Of a stretch of DNA of 64,000 nucleotides, positions 36,163-45,213 are shown piece after piece (positions within the stretch are counted from its first letter, which is position 1; every line of letters starts with the position of its first letter). Both the position numbers and the translations under genes were made by a program. The DNA is from Legionella saoudiensis (lineage in GTDB: Bacteria > Pseudomonadota > Gammaproteobacteria > Legionellales > Legionellaceae), in contig NZ_LN901318.1 in assembly GCF_001465875.1 (NCBI RefSeq), forward strand, positions 1-64,000, written 5' to 3'. Under the pieces are notes generated by a model that was not told the DNA's origin, made no database searches, and was given only the letters and a program-made list of their open reading frames with translations.

Positions 36163-38340
36163 ATGTGTATTTTAGAATCCTTATATGCTAAATGGACTTC
36201 TTTCAAAAAAAATAAGGACATTGAAAAAAGTAATAGAATTACAGATACATCCATTATTAATAGAAATCATGATAGATTAAATGTTTCTGAATCGATCATT
36301 CCGCGAATTTTAAACATCATCAAAGATGAGTCTTATTTTCCTTTAACGATCGCACTTACGGGGGAATGGGGGGCTGGAAAAACATCTGTCATTAACTTAT
36401 TGAAAAGTAATTTAGCCGAAAATAAAAATAACGTTGTTATTTCTTTTGACCCATTAATCGAGGGCAAACACACTGTAAGCGAGTTGATCGAGTTATTTTA
36501 CCTTAAAGTAATTCAGCAAGTTGCAAATAAGGCTATAAAGAAAGCGTTTAAAAAGCTTTTTTTATCAATGTTAACAATCATTCGATTCAAAACAAGTTTG
36601 CAATTTACAGATCCTAGTCAAGGTGTGGCTTTAAGTTTGGAAAAGGATTGGGTTGCTGATGTCGAAAAGCTTACTCGACTATGGGAAAAAAATGTTCAAC
36701 AACTACCATCCCAACAATTCCAAGAGATAAACTCTATTTTATTGCGAAGCGGGATTAAACTTTATGTCTTTATTGATGAGATAGACAGATTAAGTTCCGA
36801 ACAGATTATCCCTTTTTTACTTTTTTCAAGAGTTATGGAGTCAATTGAGCCTTTAGTTTGTGTAATGGGCCTTGATTACAATAGAACAATTAGAAAATTA
36901 GTTGTGGAAAATAAATTAGGAAGCTCTAGTTATAATGATGTTAAATTCTATTTAGATAAGTTAATAACTCTTACCTTTCATGTTGAGGCGACATTAGATA
37001 ATCGTGTTGAATTTTTGAGTGAACTTCTAATAACGCATCATATTTGTAATAAAGAGTTTATCCACGAATATTCTCACCAGCTTCGAGAAATATGTTATTA
37101 TTTAATCACGCCACGTGGCATTAAGAAATTTGTAATATTGGCTTCAGCTAATAAGCAACTTATAGATTTTTCAGGGAATAGTATTTTATTCTTACAGCTA
37201 TTAGCCATAGAAGTTAAAAATCCGATCATTAAAGAGTACTTAGCAAAACATGAAAATATTTTACATTTAGAAAATATTAAAAGTGAACCTGGATATAGTC
37301 ATCTAATAAACAATCAAAAACCTGAATCTCAACAAGATATTTTAAACTTAAATAATAAGATTAAGAAAGTTCTTCTAGGAATTATAGATCCGAATCTTAA
37401 ATTAACAGAAGCAGATTCTGTTGCTCTGAATGATATGACCCCCTATTTTATTACAGATCACTTTAATAGTAACTATATTCTCGATATCTTAGACTTACCT
37501 CGTAGCCTACTTCATGCATATGTAAGAAATTTAAACCGATTAGAAGACATAAAGCTATATTTTGACTTTTTTCAAGGAGATTTTCATGGTGCGCTTGAAA
37601 TTTTAGTGGATATGACAAATCAAAATATTGCGGCAGATATTTCATTGGCTTTGATGAAAAATATTCGCTTACAGCAAAGGCCGGAAGAGATTAATCTGGA
37701 AACCCTTAATAAGCTGTGGCTTAAAAAGGTAAATTACTCAAACGGAAGTCCTTATACACAAATCGCATTATATTTATCCTCATTCGTTCCTTTGGAAAAA
37801 CTAATAGATAAAACTAATTTACTTTTATCCGAATCCTTCATCATAAAGGTTCTTTCTGCTTTCAGTATTACAAATAACAATGGAATATATAATCTAGATC
37901 ACTTTAGTAGTAGGAATATAAGGTTCCTTGAAGGAAGTTTAGAAAATGTATCATTTAAAAATAATTCAATAAAAAATTTTACTAAAGAACAGATTATAGA
38001 AATACTTAATATATGGTTAAAAAAATTATCTTCTTCACTAGAAAAGAAAGATCCTAATCTTGTTGAATCAGATAATTCGATAGGCTTATTTTATCGTTAT
38101 ATACAGTGGGGAAAGGCTCTTGGGCAAGACAACAGAGGGAAATTGAGTGAATATGTAAATAGTGTTTTGAAGAACAGCACTGTCTCAGAGGCAACAAAAA
38201 TAAATTTTTGTCAATGCGTAATCTCCGCGGGTGGCCTTAATACTTCTTTTCCTCAAAAAACCCCCAGGTATATTATATTTGAGGAGTTTTTTGGTTCATC
38301 TTCTTTACAGTCAATCATTGAACATTACGCTGCAAAATAA
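36163..38340 (+). CDS. KAP-family P-loop NTPase
   Basis: A protein of about 725 residues. Walker A is GEWGAGKT at 67-74 in the KAP context LTGEWGAGKTSVINLLK, followed by ISFDPL. Walker B is VFIDEIDRL (about 202-210), then a sensor region CVMGLDYNRTIRK. Many KAP NTPases carry membrane helices between the two motifs; here only a weak hydrophobic stretch is seen (FLSMLTII). The C-terminal half is helical and unrecognised. KAP proteins occur in anti-phage loci, so a defence role is possible but unproven. I prefer the ATG at 36163 over the TTG at 36157. Confidence 0.8.
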   Translation: MCILESLYAKWTSFKKNKDIEKSNRITDTSIINRNHDRLNVSESIIPRILNIIKDESYFPLTIALTGEWGAGKTSVINLLKSNLAENKNNVVISFDPLIEGKHTVSELIELFYLKVIQQVANKAIKKAFKKLFLSMLTIIRFKTSLQFTDPSQGVALSLEKDWVADVEKLTRLWEKNVQQLPSQQFQEINSILLRSGIKLYVFIDEIDRLSSEQIIPFLLFSRVMESIEPLVCVMGLDYNRTIRKLVVENKLGSSSYNDVKFYLDKLITLTFHVEATLDNRVEFLSELLITHHICNKEFIHEYSHQLREICYYLITPRGIKKFVILASANKQLIDFSGNSILFLQLLAIEVKNPIIKEYLAKHENILHLENIKSEPGYSHLINNQKPESQQDILNLNNKIKKVLLGIIDPNLKLTEADSVALNDMTPYFITDHFNSNYILDILDLPRSLLHAYVRNLNRLEDIKLYFDFFQGDFHGALEILVDMTNQNIAADISLALMKNIRLQQRPEEINLETLNKLWLKKVNYSNGSPYTQIALYLSSFVPLEKLIDKTNLLLSESFIIKVLSAFSITNNNGIYNLDHFSSRNIRFLEGSLENVSFKNNSIKNFTKEQIIEILNIWLKKLSSSLEKKDPNLVESDNSIGLFYRYIQWGKALGQDNRGKLSEYVNSVLKNSTVSEATKINFCQCVISAGGLNTSFPQKTPRYIIFEEFFGSSSLQSIIEHYAAK

Positions 38341-39042
38341 ACTGTTGAAACTAAACATAGGGTTTAACTTTTTAAAATTAGGATAGTGGCTTTATTCTTT
38401 TTTAAAGAAGGGGGGCAAAGATTTTCGCATCAGCACCTGATGGTTAACAATAAATTTATTGCTTAATGCCCAACGAGTACTCGTAGTTAATTCGCACACG
38501 TGTCCGGTCGTCTCGACTAAAATGCCGCACATAGTCTTTTGGCCAATTATTGCGGCAAGCAACTAGATAGTCCTTGGGTAACGGGCTAAATAGATCGTTA
38601 ATTAGGAAGTGATAAAAATCATGATAAGCCTAACGGCATATTGCATTATTCCATTCCGCAAACTCATAAAAAAACAATAAGTCATACGCTATTGATATAT
38701 AAAATATAAACACCATTAATTTAGTTAATTATAGGCCTAGTGTAATGAAATGGAGGGAGGGGCATAACTTACCTGGGCTCGATATGATGAGGCCTTGAGG
38801 CTCATGGATTGTCAAGATTTCTGCATACGCATGTAAGCTTCGTAAAAACCTAAAGAACGAGGTGGTTTCAGGATTAACAATAATGTTTGATTTACTGTAA
38901 CGTCCATAATCTTGTAAATTCAATGAGGTAGGGAAATGACCGTACACGCGATGCATCGCGTTTGGAACCCCTATATGAGATTGATCCCTTTCATTACATA
39001 AGGCCTTTAAAGCGCCAAAAAGTGAATTGGCGCAGAGTATAT
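38341..39042. other. Gene-poor stretch holding a gene remnant
   Basis: Apart from the protein fragment at 38456-38629 (separate entry) nothing is firmly supported. A 75-codon minus-strand frame at 38729-38956 lacks an SD and a recognisable domain. The stretch looks like decayed coding DNA between the KAP gene and the next accessory genes. Confidence 0.45.
38456..38629 (-). pseudogene. C-terminal remnant of an unknown protein
   Basis: A 57-codon open stretch with no start codon ends in a stop at 38456. It reads like real protein (FSPLPKDYLVACRNN, then WPKDYVRHFSRDD and YEYSLGIKQ). An in-frame TAG lies directly upstream at 38630-38632. It is probably the tail of a gene whose front has been lost. 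The family is not recognised. Confidence 0.4.
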
Positions 39043-39513
39043 TTAAATGTCCATAAGTTGTAATAATTCAAAATAAAATGGTGCCGTAGTGCCTCGATGA
39101 AAGTCATCTGAATTAGATTTAATATCCTTTGCGGTATATTTGTGATGAACTTCATTTAAATAAGCGATAACTGTTTGTCTCGATTCTGGCTCAAGTAAAT
39201 TTTTTCCAGTTCCTTTATAACCAATAGTAAGGGGACCAAAAAAGTAGCTGTCTAAATCTGAGTTATTAGCTTCACGGAGTTCATTAACAATTGATTTAAT
39301 ATAAATGGATTGTAATGCTTTAGACTTATGAGCGATTTTGTATTTAAGGGTAATAGAAGCAGGATGAGTTGCTACAGCTAGTTGGGTGTCTATTTTATCC
39401 AGATTTTGGAGAATTTCGTCTGATGTGTGCGTATCAACAAATCCCATTGTAGCCCAATTGGCACAGCTTTGGTTAAGTTTTTCACCAATTAGCTTATAAA
39501 AAAAATTGCGCAA
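39043..39513 (-). CDS. Hypothetical protein, probably N-terminally truncated
   Basis: About 156 residues from a TTG at 39513; an internal ATG at 39447 gives 134. No SD is convincing at either. The protein is soluble, with no known motif. A small hairpin (ATGGGGT-AGTG-ACCCCAT) lies directly before the first codon. Together with the fragments on both sides this suggests a gene that lost its 5' end. Confidence 0.4.
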   Translation of the reverse strand: MRNFFYKLIGEKLNQSCANWATMGFVDTHTSDEILQNLDKIDTQLAVATHPASITLKYKIAHKSKALQSIYIKSIVNELREANNSDLDSYFFGPLTIGYKGTGKNLLEPESRQTVIAYLNEVHHKYTAKDIKSNSDDFHRGTTAPFYFELLQLMDI

Positions 39514-39555
39514 TATGGGGTAGTGACCCCATTCATGTCAAAATTTACGGTTTAT

Positions 39556-39768
39556 CTATAGGTCTTTCTTCAGCAAGCTACAGAAGCTACTCCTAATATA
39601 TCCAGAACGTTCAAAATATTGTATGTGGCCTAGTTTTTTATAGAATTCAGCAGCTCCTTGAAATTCTATTGTTTGAACAGTCGCTATTTTACATTTTTGA
39701 TGTTTTCCATGCTCATGGAAAGCCCTGAGTGAGTCATATAGACAAGAATATGTTGCAAATTTGTTCAT
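39556..39768 (-). pseudogene. Truncated GNAT acetyltransferase (C-terminal part only)
   Basis: Seventy codons resembling the end of a GNAT N-acetyltransferase: TIEFQGAAEFYKKLGHIQYF matches the family's FQAxxFYxKxGY motif, followed by a short hydrophobic end strand. The acetyl-CoA binding motif (Q/RxxGxG/A) and the first 80-90 residues are missing. The frame breaks exactly where a 40-bp repeat (39767-39806) begins, so the truncation point coincides with that element. Confidence 0.65.
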
Positions 39769-39806
39769 TGCCAGTTTGGGCTGGATATGCGGAAACCCTA
39801 AATTAG
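39767..39806 (+). repeat. Copy A of a 40-bp dispersed repeat
   Basis: ATTGCCAGTTTGGGCTGG followed by ATATGCGGAAACCCTAAAT. Two further copies lie at 54901-54940 (inverted) and 55088-55131 (direct). The shared core is ATATGCGGA-(n)AA-CCC. Copy A sits at the break point of the truncated acetyltransferase gene. A recombination site or a shared regulatory element are both possible. Confidence 0.55.
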
Positions 39807-40001
39807 GCGAATAAGGGCGCTTTTTAGGAAATAAAAAGGCAGTAAAATATATATCGCGCTCCAGGAAAATTCATATAAGAGCGTTGATTTACTCGGCAAG
39901 ATAAGAGAAGGTTTGGGGGCTTCACTTTTCTATTCGCACTTCCATGCACAAAAAGAGGAGAGCCCTTTTTCTCTAGGTGGGATTTTTGACTCCGACACAT
40001 T

Positions 40002-40265
40002 TTAAGGATGTCCAAAAAAACCAGCGGTTAAATCGTCTTCAAAATCATTGTTCCATTGAGTTGCATAACCTCCTTGGTAGCATTTTTGTTTCTTGTTTGA
40101 TAGTCGATCAACGGTTATTTCAAACTGTTTGACGTATAGGCCATTAGAATCTGTTTTGGTTGTATCAGTTATATCTTTGTCTTTTAAAAGAAAATCATTT
40201 TCATCAAATCCATTTCTTCGAATACATTTATGAAAATCGTCTATTTCATCTTGTCCAATATTCAT
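40002..40265 (-). CDS. Small conserved plasmid-type hypothetical protein
   Basis: An 87-residue protein beginning MNIGQDEIDDFHKCIRRNGF and ending DFEDDLTAGFFGHP. I recall similar sequences in other proteobacterial plasmids (xFxxDLxAGxFG at the C-terminus), but their function is unknown. SD AAGGAG lies nine bases before the ATG. The neighbouring MITE-like element starts 18 bp upstream of this gene and may include its promoter. Confidence 0.55.
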   Translation of the reverse strand: MNIGQDEIDDFHKCIRRNGFDENDFLLKDKDITDTTKTDSNGLYVKQFEITVDRLSNKKQKCYQGGYATQWNNDFEDDLTAGFFGHP

Positions 40266-40282
40266 TTTTGTCTCCTTAAAAT

Positions 40283-40506
40283 GAGGTTCGGCCGAGATCT
40301 TTGTAAAAAAGGGTCATGTCAATACAGCGACACTGAATCAAGAGGTGTTTTGCCTATAATAGGCGACCCTGGACAATATTAACCCAAATCGAAATGGTGG
40401 GCTTTGATATAAAATATCAAAAACATAGTATATCTACCGTATAGAGTGAATAATTTGGTTAAGATTTAATCATGACCCTTTTTTACAAAGATCCCGGCCG
40501 CACCTC
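40283..40506. mobile_element. MITE-like element with 36-bp terminal inverted repeats
   Basis: Two nearly perfect inverted ends bound a 224-bp segment: GAGGTTCGGCCGAGATCTTT plus GTAAAAAAGGGTCATG at 40283-40318, and the complement at 40471-40506, differing at two positions. The interior has no open frame and one small hairpin (GCCTATAATAGGC). TTAAA lies near both outer ends and may be a target duplication. The layout fits a non-autonomous transposable element; the parent IS family is not recognised. Confidence 0.7.
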
Positions 40507-40693
40507 TAGTTAAATGAATTAAAGATAATCATGGACTATGATTAATTATTGGTTTTTTTCTTAAAAGTACTAATTCACTGTCAATGAGTCGAGAAATTTT
40601 TATTTATAAGGAAAAATTAACTTCTACTATAGCCAAGCAAAAAATTTAACAATTTTATCTCTGTGAAATTTTGAAAAATGAAAAGGACTTCGC

Positions 40694-41788
40694 ATGAAAA
40701 AGAAAGATGAATTTCGCACTTTGCTGACGAGTCTTTTTCAGGAAACCGCGATTTTTAAAAATATGTTTTATTATCATCATGATAATCTCAACGAAAAATT
40801 TAGCAAAATTGTTGATTTTATTTCACAAAGGGATCTATCTGCATGCATAAACCAATTCGATCTGGAAAGTTACTATAAATATCTGCTTAAGCAAAAAGGA
40901 GTCCATGCAATAAAAGGTCCCGAAAGAGATTTCGCTTTTGGCCTCGCTAGTACTATCAACTCGAAAAGATGCTCGGATGTCATAGAAAAGTTGGCATCTT
41001 TAAAGGGGCATGATTATAAAATAACTTTTACTATAAAAAATTTTAATGGGCGATATGATTTTAAAAGGAAACAACTTAATGGCATTAAAATAAGAAATCG
41101 TGACTCGACAATACAAATTGTCTTTGATGCACAGGGTTTTTTCAATTTTGATGATGAAGAGTCCTTTAAATTTAGCGCTCTTCAATCCGCAATATCCACC
41201 ATAAGAATGGTATTCGGGTATTTTTCTTTTTTCAAAAATACTCTATTTACAGGAGAGAATTTTGGGCAAGATCAAGAGTTAAGTTTATTAATTGAAAGTA
41301 AAATGGATAAAAAGGAAATTGACTGCTATAAATTAGATTTTATGTATATTTTTTATTTATGTCATGAAGAATACTACTTACGAAAATATGAACTAAAACA
41401 TTTAAATAAGGACTTTCTCATTTTTATTAGGAAAAAACCTTTATTAAAGCTTTCTTTTGAATGGTTTACCAAAGCTTTATATACAGATGAAACTAATGAA
41501 AAAATTCTCATGTTATGTATAGCAATTGAAGCCTTGTATGGAAAAGAGAACTCTTCTACACAAGGTCAAAAAGGCAGAGATACTTATATATCCAAATTAG
41601 TATATTTTATTTCGACAACAGAAGAAGAGCGAATTATGTTTACTAGTCAGTTAAAGGATCTTTTTAATATTAGAAATACAATAGTTCATGCTGATAAAAA
41701 GCCTAAATTAGAAAAGAAAGATAGAGTAATTAAAGAAAGTATAATCTTATACAGGGAAGCCTTTTTGAAAGAACTAAGTATAATTTAA
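40694..41788 (+). CDS. HEPN-domain (ApeA-like) protein
   Basis: A 364-residue protein. Its C-terminal 90 residues fit the HEPN fold: MLCIAIEALYG as the first long helix and FNIRNTIVHADKK carrying the Rx4-6H motif (Arg327 to His332), the catalytic signature of HEPN RNases. The N-terminal 220 residues are unrecognised and strand-rich. Proteins of this type include the anti-phage protein ApeA and abortive-infection factors, so RNA cleavage during phage infection is a reasonable guess. Confidence 0.65.
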   Translation: MKKKDEFRTLLTSLFQETAIFKNMFYYHHDNLNEKFSKIVDFISQRDLSACINQFDLESYYKYLLKQKGVHAIKGPERDFAFGLASTINSKRCSDVIEKLASLKGHDYKITFTIKNFNGRYDFKRKQLNGIKIRNRDSTIQIVFDAQGFFNFDDEESFKFSALQSAISTIRMVFGYFSFFKNTLFTGENFGQDQELSLLIESKMDKKEIDCYKLDFMYIFYLCHEEYYLRKYELKHLNKDFLIFIRKKPLLKLSFEWFTKALYTDETNEKILMLCIAIEALYGKENSSTQGQKGRDTYISKLVYFISTTEEERIMFTSQLKDLFNIRNTIVHADKKPKLEKKDRVIKESIILYREAFLKELSII

Positions 41789-41812
41789 TTTATACGCCTA
41801 TATACATTGGTT

Positions 41813-41916
41813 GTTCATCGGACACCTGTTTCAGAACTATGCCGAGAACATATCACTAGTGCAGCAACATTTTATAAATGGCGAGCTAAATACGGTGGGG
41901 ATTACCATCAATTCTG
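41813..41916 (+). pseudogene. IS3-family transposase OrfA remnant
   Basis: The translation includes PVSELCREHITSAATFYKWR followed by AKYGG, a clear match to the HTH of IS3-type OrfA proteins (xSxLCRExGISxxTFYxWRxKYGG). It lacks its start and its C-terminus, and no inverted repeats or OrfB are visible. It shows past insertion-sequence activity next to the HEPN gene. Confidence 0.7.
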
Positions 41917-42027
41917 TAATTTAACAATTTATATACTTTGGGATGCGCTAATGACCGCAGAGCATTTTGATTGAGAGCAAAAAAACCAAAACTTAACTTG
42001 ATTTGATTCAACATAAAAATACCTGAG

Positions 42028-42405
42028 TCAAACCATGCTTAGCGGTTTATAAGCATTGATAAATTGAAATAGTTTGGAATGCCGAATCCACCCATTATTT
42101 ATTGGCTTACGAATATTTCTTCGTTCTGCTTGATTAAAATCATGAATCAAATAGTCAGGAGCATAAGAAATTACAAGGGCTTTTCGATCAATGCATCGAA
42201 TACACTGAGCAATCCAATGCTCATGAAAAGAACATGCCAAATTAATTAAAATTAAATCAAAATCGTTTTCTAATTCTTTTGGTAGTTGTGGTTTATCTGC
42301 AATACGAACTTTATGACCTAGATAAGCAAAAAAACGCAGAGCTAATAAAGACGTTAGTGCGTTATCATCAATCAATAAGATATTGAGTACTTGCGTGCAC
42401 TTCAT
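42028..42405 (-). CDS. Receiver-like protein lacking the phosphoacceptor Asp
   Basis: A 125-residue single-domain response-regulator fold from the ATG at 42405. The acidic pair Asp13-Asp14 (ILLIDDNALTS) and the late Lys-Pro (IRKPI) are kept, but the usual phosphoacceptor position is Asn55 (FDLILINLAC). It may be a pseudo-receiver that binds a partner without phosphorylation. No kinase is adjacent. An upstream extension to 42540 lacks an SD. Confidence 0.65.
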   Translation of the reverse strand: MKCTQVLNILLIDDNALTSLLALRFFAYLGHKVRIADKPQLPKELENDFDLILINLACSFHEHWIAQCIRCIDRKALVISYAPDYLIHDFNQAERRNIRKPINNGWIRHSKLFQFINAYKPLSMV

Positions 42406-43164
42406 GATAAATGAATTCCCTTTATAAACTAAAATCAAGGAAAGCGTACCGTGCACGCGACACGAGCAAAAAAGATGGGTAGAATCAGAGCAATCGTGCC
42501 ACTCTTTGGACTTCCAACCCAAAAGAATAATGCCCTGCACATGTTATAAAACATAACAGCCTGCTACTTAAATTGTAACAGACAATAAATGTGATAAACT
42601 GTACTTAGCCATGATACTAGTTGACGCTAGGATTATGGTTAGTGCTGCGCTGGTGGGTTCAACACCAGCACGGCACGCTTCAAGGTAAGTTTGGTCTTTT
42701 TCAACTCAAAAGTCAACTAATCCAACAGGTTATGCTTGTGCTAAAACATCCCCTTAATTTCGCGTTGGTATCCCCGTTTAAATTCCAGCAAGGTCGCAAC
42801 TTACCAGTTTCATGCGTAGCTGTGCAGCGGCAGGCGTTCAGTCATTGGCTGTTGACGACCAGCGTCGAGCCAACTCACCAGGCTAGATGACATCTCATTC
42901 CAAAGCACCATACTATCGGTGATTGGGCTGTGTTATTCAGTTTTAAAAAGGAGAAATTGAGGTTGCAATATAGGGGGTAGCGTCTGTATCCCCTTTTAGG
43001 TTTCATTGCTTCTTATGGTTTCACAAAATTGTGCTATAAGCGCAAGAAAAACGATCCATGGTCAGATGGGGCTATTGCAGAAAAATTAGGATATAAATCA
43101 TACTTTCAGAATTAATAAGGCCTTAGATCACTGTAATACTCAAATATTACAAATCTACTACTTA
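42406..43164. other. Stretch without a supported gene
   Basis: A plus-strand frame at 42621-42890 has no domain and no SD. Near 42635-42660 an imperfect inverted repeat (GCGCTGGTG and CACCAGCAC) is visible. At 43000-43115 a short start-less frame ends in AIAEKLGYKSYFQN, possibly the tail of a lost gene. The whole stretch looks like decayed accessory DNA. Confidence 0.4.
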
Positions 43165-43479
43165 TTATACGTAAAATTCCTCTCTACAAAATTTTTCTAT
43201 TATTTCTTGTTTAGTCAATTTCTCCTCATTATCCCCTGCCCTGTTACATACAATAAGTTCATCAAAATTATTATGGATATGCGAGGATACTCCCTTCTTC
43301 TCTACTCGCCTCAATCGCTATGAAAAATCATGCAAACTTTTTACACCATATTCTTGCTGATAGTAATCTTTTAAAGCCCTCAAGCTACAGCCATATATGG
43401 CAGGCGCATCAACATTCGTATCCCATATTAAATAATAATTCTTACCATTGTTCAGTATTTTAACAATATAGTTTGCCAT
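43165..43479 (-). pseudogene. Degenerate second copy of the 55.1-55.5 kb gene
   Basis: Read on the minus strand it begins MANYIVKILNNGKNYYLIWD and matches the 104-residue protein at 55140-55454 nearly throughout, ending REEFYV before the stop. One in-frame TAG interrupts it (HDFS-stop where the intact copy has HDLQERL). Its start codon is kept, but the shared upstream 40-bp repeat of the intact copy is absent. Confidence 0.85.
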
Positions 43480-43594
43480 TGTATTAACCTTAAAATCATT
43501 CGATTAAAAAATACCTCTTACGGTTTGTCGAGGCTTTAAGTATTAAAGCCATTGTTATACTACTTATCAATATAAGTTGCAGATCCTTCAATTA

Positions 43595-43806
43595 CTAAAA
43601 ATCGCTTGACTGGGTTGTATCGCTTTGCTTGACCACATCAAAAGCACTGGCTTCATGGGGCGAAGTAATGACACTCTTAAAGCATTCACTTAACAACTGA
43701 TGAGCTTTCATATCAATATATGCACGATAGGAAATATTTCGTCTTTTGAGTGGGCGAGATCTTGGGAATAAGTTTTATCTAAGTTAAACAATTTGGTTGT
43801 TGTCAT
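43595..43806 (-). pseudogene. Frameshifted small gene
   Basis: The minus-strand ATG at 43806 starts MTTTKLFNLDKTYSQDLAHS; a single-base shift then continues as RRNISYRAYIDMKAHQLLSE and ends QSSDF at 43595. The two halves read as one protein of about 70 residues only if a frameshift is allowed. No family is recognised. It is one of several broken genes between 38 and 48 kb. Confidence 0.5.
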
Positions 43807-43819
43807 TATTGGTATCCTT

Positions 43820-44236
43820 CTAATAAATTATAGGATTAGAAAGCAGGTCATTAAAAGTCTTTGGTAATGAGCCATATAAGTCATACGCATTTGATCTTCG
43901 CATTTCTTGAAGATTCTCAAGTGCCTGATGAATGGAGTTTGACCATATAGAGCCTCTACATAACATGTCAGAAGGTAATGAAGCTAATCTTTTTTCAAGT
44001 TCATTGAGCGCTTCTATAAAGTCTCTACCCGTGACGAATGGTAGCCAATTGGTTTGTTCGATATAATCTGAGGAATTAATCATATCGATATCTCCATCGG
44101 AGGTGTATTCTTTCATTTCATCCAAAAGAAATTCGTTAGGAGCGATACATGCCCATATGCCTTTTCCATAATTATCATTCCATGATTGGAATCCAAATCC
44201 ATGATTGGTAATAAGTAAATTAATACGCTCAATCAT
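43820..44236 (-). CDS. Hypothetical partner of the DNA methyltransferase
   Basis: A 138-residue protein whose start overlaps the methyltransferase stop by 8 bp, with AGGAG inside the methyltransferase end. The pair is therefore an operon. It is soluble and strand-rich at the start (INLLITNHGFGFQSWNDNYG), then helical. It has no nuclease motif (no PD-ExK or HNH), so it is not an evident restriction enzyme. Function is unknown. Confidence 0.5.
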   Translation of the reverse strand: MIERINLLITNHGFGFQSWNDNYGKGIWACIAPNEFLLDEMKEYTSDGDIDMINSSDYIEQTNWLPFVTGRDFIEALNELEKRLASLPSDMLCRGSIWSNSIHQALENLQEMRRSNAYDLYGSLPKTFNDLLSNPIIY

Positions 44237-45110
44237 TTAAATCTCCTGAATAAGTTTGTTTAATTCGATGTTCTGATTCATTAATATATTTTTTTTCAAT
44301 TTCAATTCCTATGAATTTTCTGCCTCTTTTTAATGCGGCTACAGCTGTAGTTCCACTACCCATAAACGGGTCAAGAATAACATCGTTCGGTTCAGTGAAT
44401 TTTTCAATTAGCCACTCTACATGAGTCAGATTTCTAGGGCATGGATGATTTACCCTTATTTTATCTGGTTGCACAGGCGGACAAAAATCACTATGAGGTT
44501 GCCCAGGTAATAAATGATTGCCAGCTCTTGATTTAGGAGGGGTGCCAAATACGTAGGCAGTATCACCAGTAATGAGTATTCTTCCCTGTTTGCTAGGTAA
44601 CGCATAGGGAAGTGTAACTATTCTAATAAAAGGGAATTGTTTTGGGATGGCATTTAAAATACGAGGATCACTATCACATCTTAATTGGATTATTATTCGC
44701 CCGGTTTTTATTAAAAATTGGCTTAAATGAAAAATAGACTCTGAAAGTAGTGTATACGGGTCGTGTGAGCCAGCTAGGGATTCAATCGCATTTGGCCAAA
44801 CCGGATCGGTTAAAATTACATCGACTGCTTCTTTTAGAATTACTTTCCTGGCATCGCCATGTATTAGGAGTGCATCGCCAATTTTTTTTTCGACTCCTGT
44901 CGCATGGTGACGTTTTTCTTTATATAGGATTTTCTTTGCCTGTGAGGATAATAAAATTAGAGTTCTTTCTGCAGAAACGGGGATAGGTTGTTTTCCTGAT
45001 GCCCATCGTGAAACGGTTTCTCTTCGACATCCTAAATCCTTGGAAAGTGGTGTTTTCCAACGTGACCCGTAGAGTTTTTTTCCAATGATAGCTAATTCGT
45101 TAGGTTCCAT
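44229..45110 (-). CDS. DNA methyltransferase (beta-type N4/N6) with N-terminal HTH
   Basis: About 293 residues from the ATG at 45110. The catalytic motif TDPVWPN (about 101-107) precedes the SAM-binding DPFMGSGTTAVAALKRG and FIGIEIEKKYI, the order of beta-class amino-methyltransferases. The motif reads DPVW rather than the usual (D/N/S)PP(Y/W). The first 50 residues contain an HTH (LSKDLGCRRETVSRW), which may let it bind the paired palindromes in its own promoter. No restriction gene is nearby. A TTG at 45131 inside the operator is a less likely start. Confidence 0.88.
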   Translation of the reverse strand: MEPNELAIIGKKLYGSRWKTPLSKDLGCRRETVSRWASGKQPIPVSAERTLILLSSQAKKILYKEKRHHATGVEKKIGDALLIHGDARKVILKEAVDVILTDPVWPNAIESLAGSHDPYTLLSESIFHLSQFLIKTGRIIIQLRCDSDPRILNAIPKQFPFIRIVTLPYALPSKQGRILITGDTAYVFGTPPKSRAGNHLLPGQPHSDFCPPVQPDKIRVNHPCPRNLTHVEWLIEKFTEPNDVILDPFMGSGTTAVAALKRGRKFIGIEIEKKYINESEHRIKQTYSGDLND

Positions 45111-45124
45111 AGAAATAATATATC

Positions 45125-45193
45125 GTGACAATATGTCACAAATTATATTTTATTCTTTAATAAATAGATATATAATTTGTGACATATTGTCAC
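45125..45193. promoter_or_regulatory. Divergent promoter with two 15-bp palindromes as a 23-bp inverted repeat
   Basis: GTGACAATATGTCAC at 45125-45139 and GTGACATATTGTCAC at 45179-45193 are each perfect palindromes around a 3-bp centre. With their flanks they form a perfect 23-bp inverted repeat (arms 45125-45147 and 45171-45193). The centres are 54 bp apart, about five helical turns. They lie between the methyltransferase gene and the divergent gene at 45214, so they are probably operators that control both. Confidence 0.75.
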
Positions 45194-45213
45194 AAGAAAG
45201 TTAAGGATAGATA

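Noticed and set aside
38729-38956. 75-codon minus-strand frame
   Set aside because: No SD, no family, and located in decayed DNA.
39824-40015. 63-codon minus-strand frame
   Set aside because: Overlaps the start-side of nothing coherent, overlaps the 40002 gene end, no SD or domain.
42621-42890. 89-codon plus-strand frame
   Set aside because: Repetitive Gln/Leu/Trp composition, no SD and no domain; probably decayed DNA.
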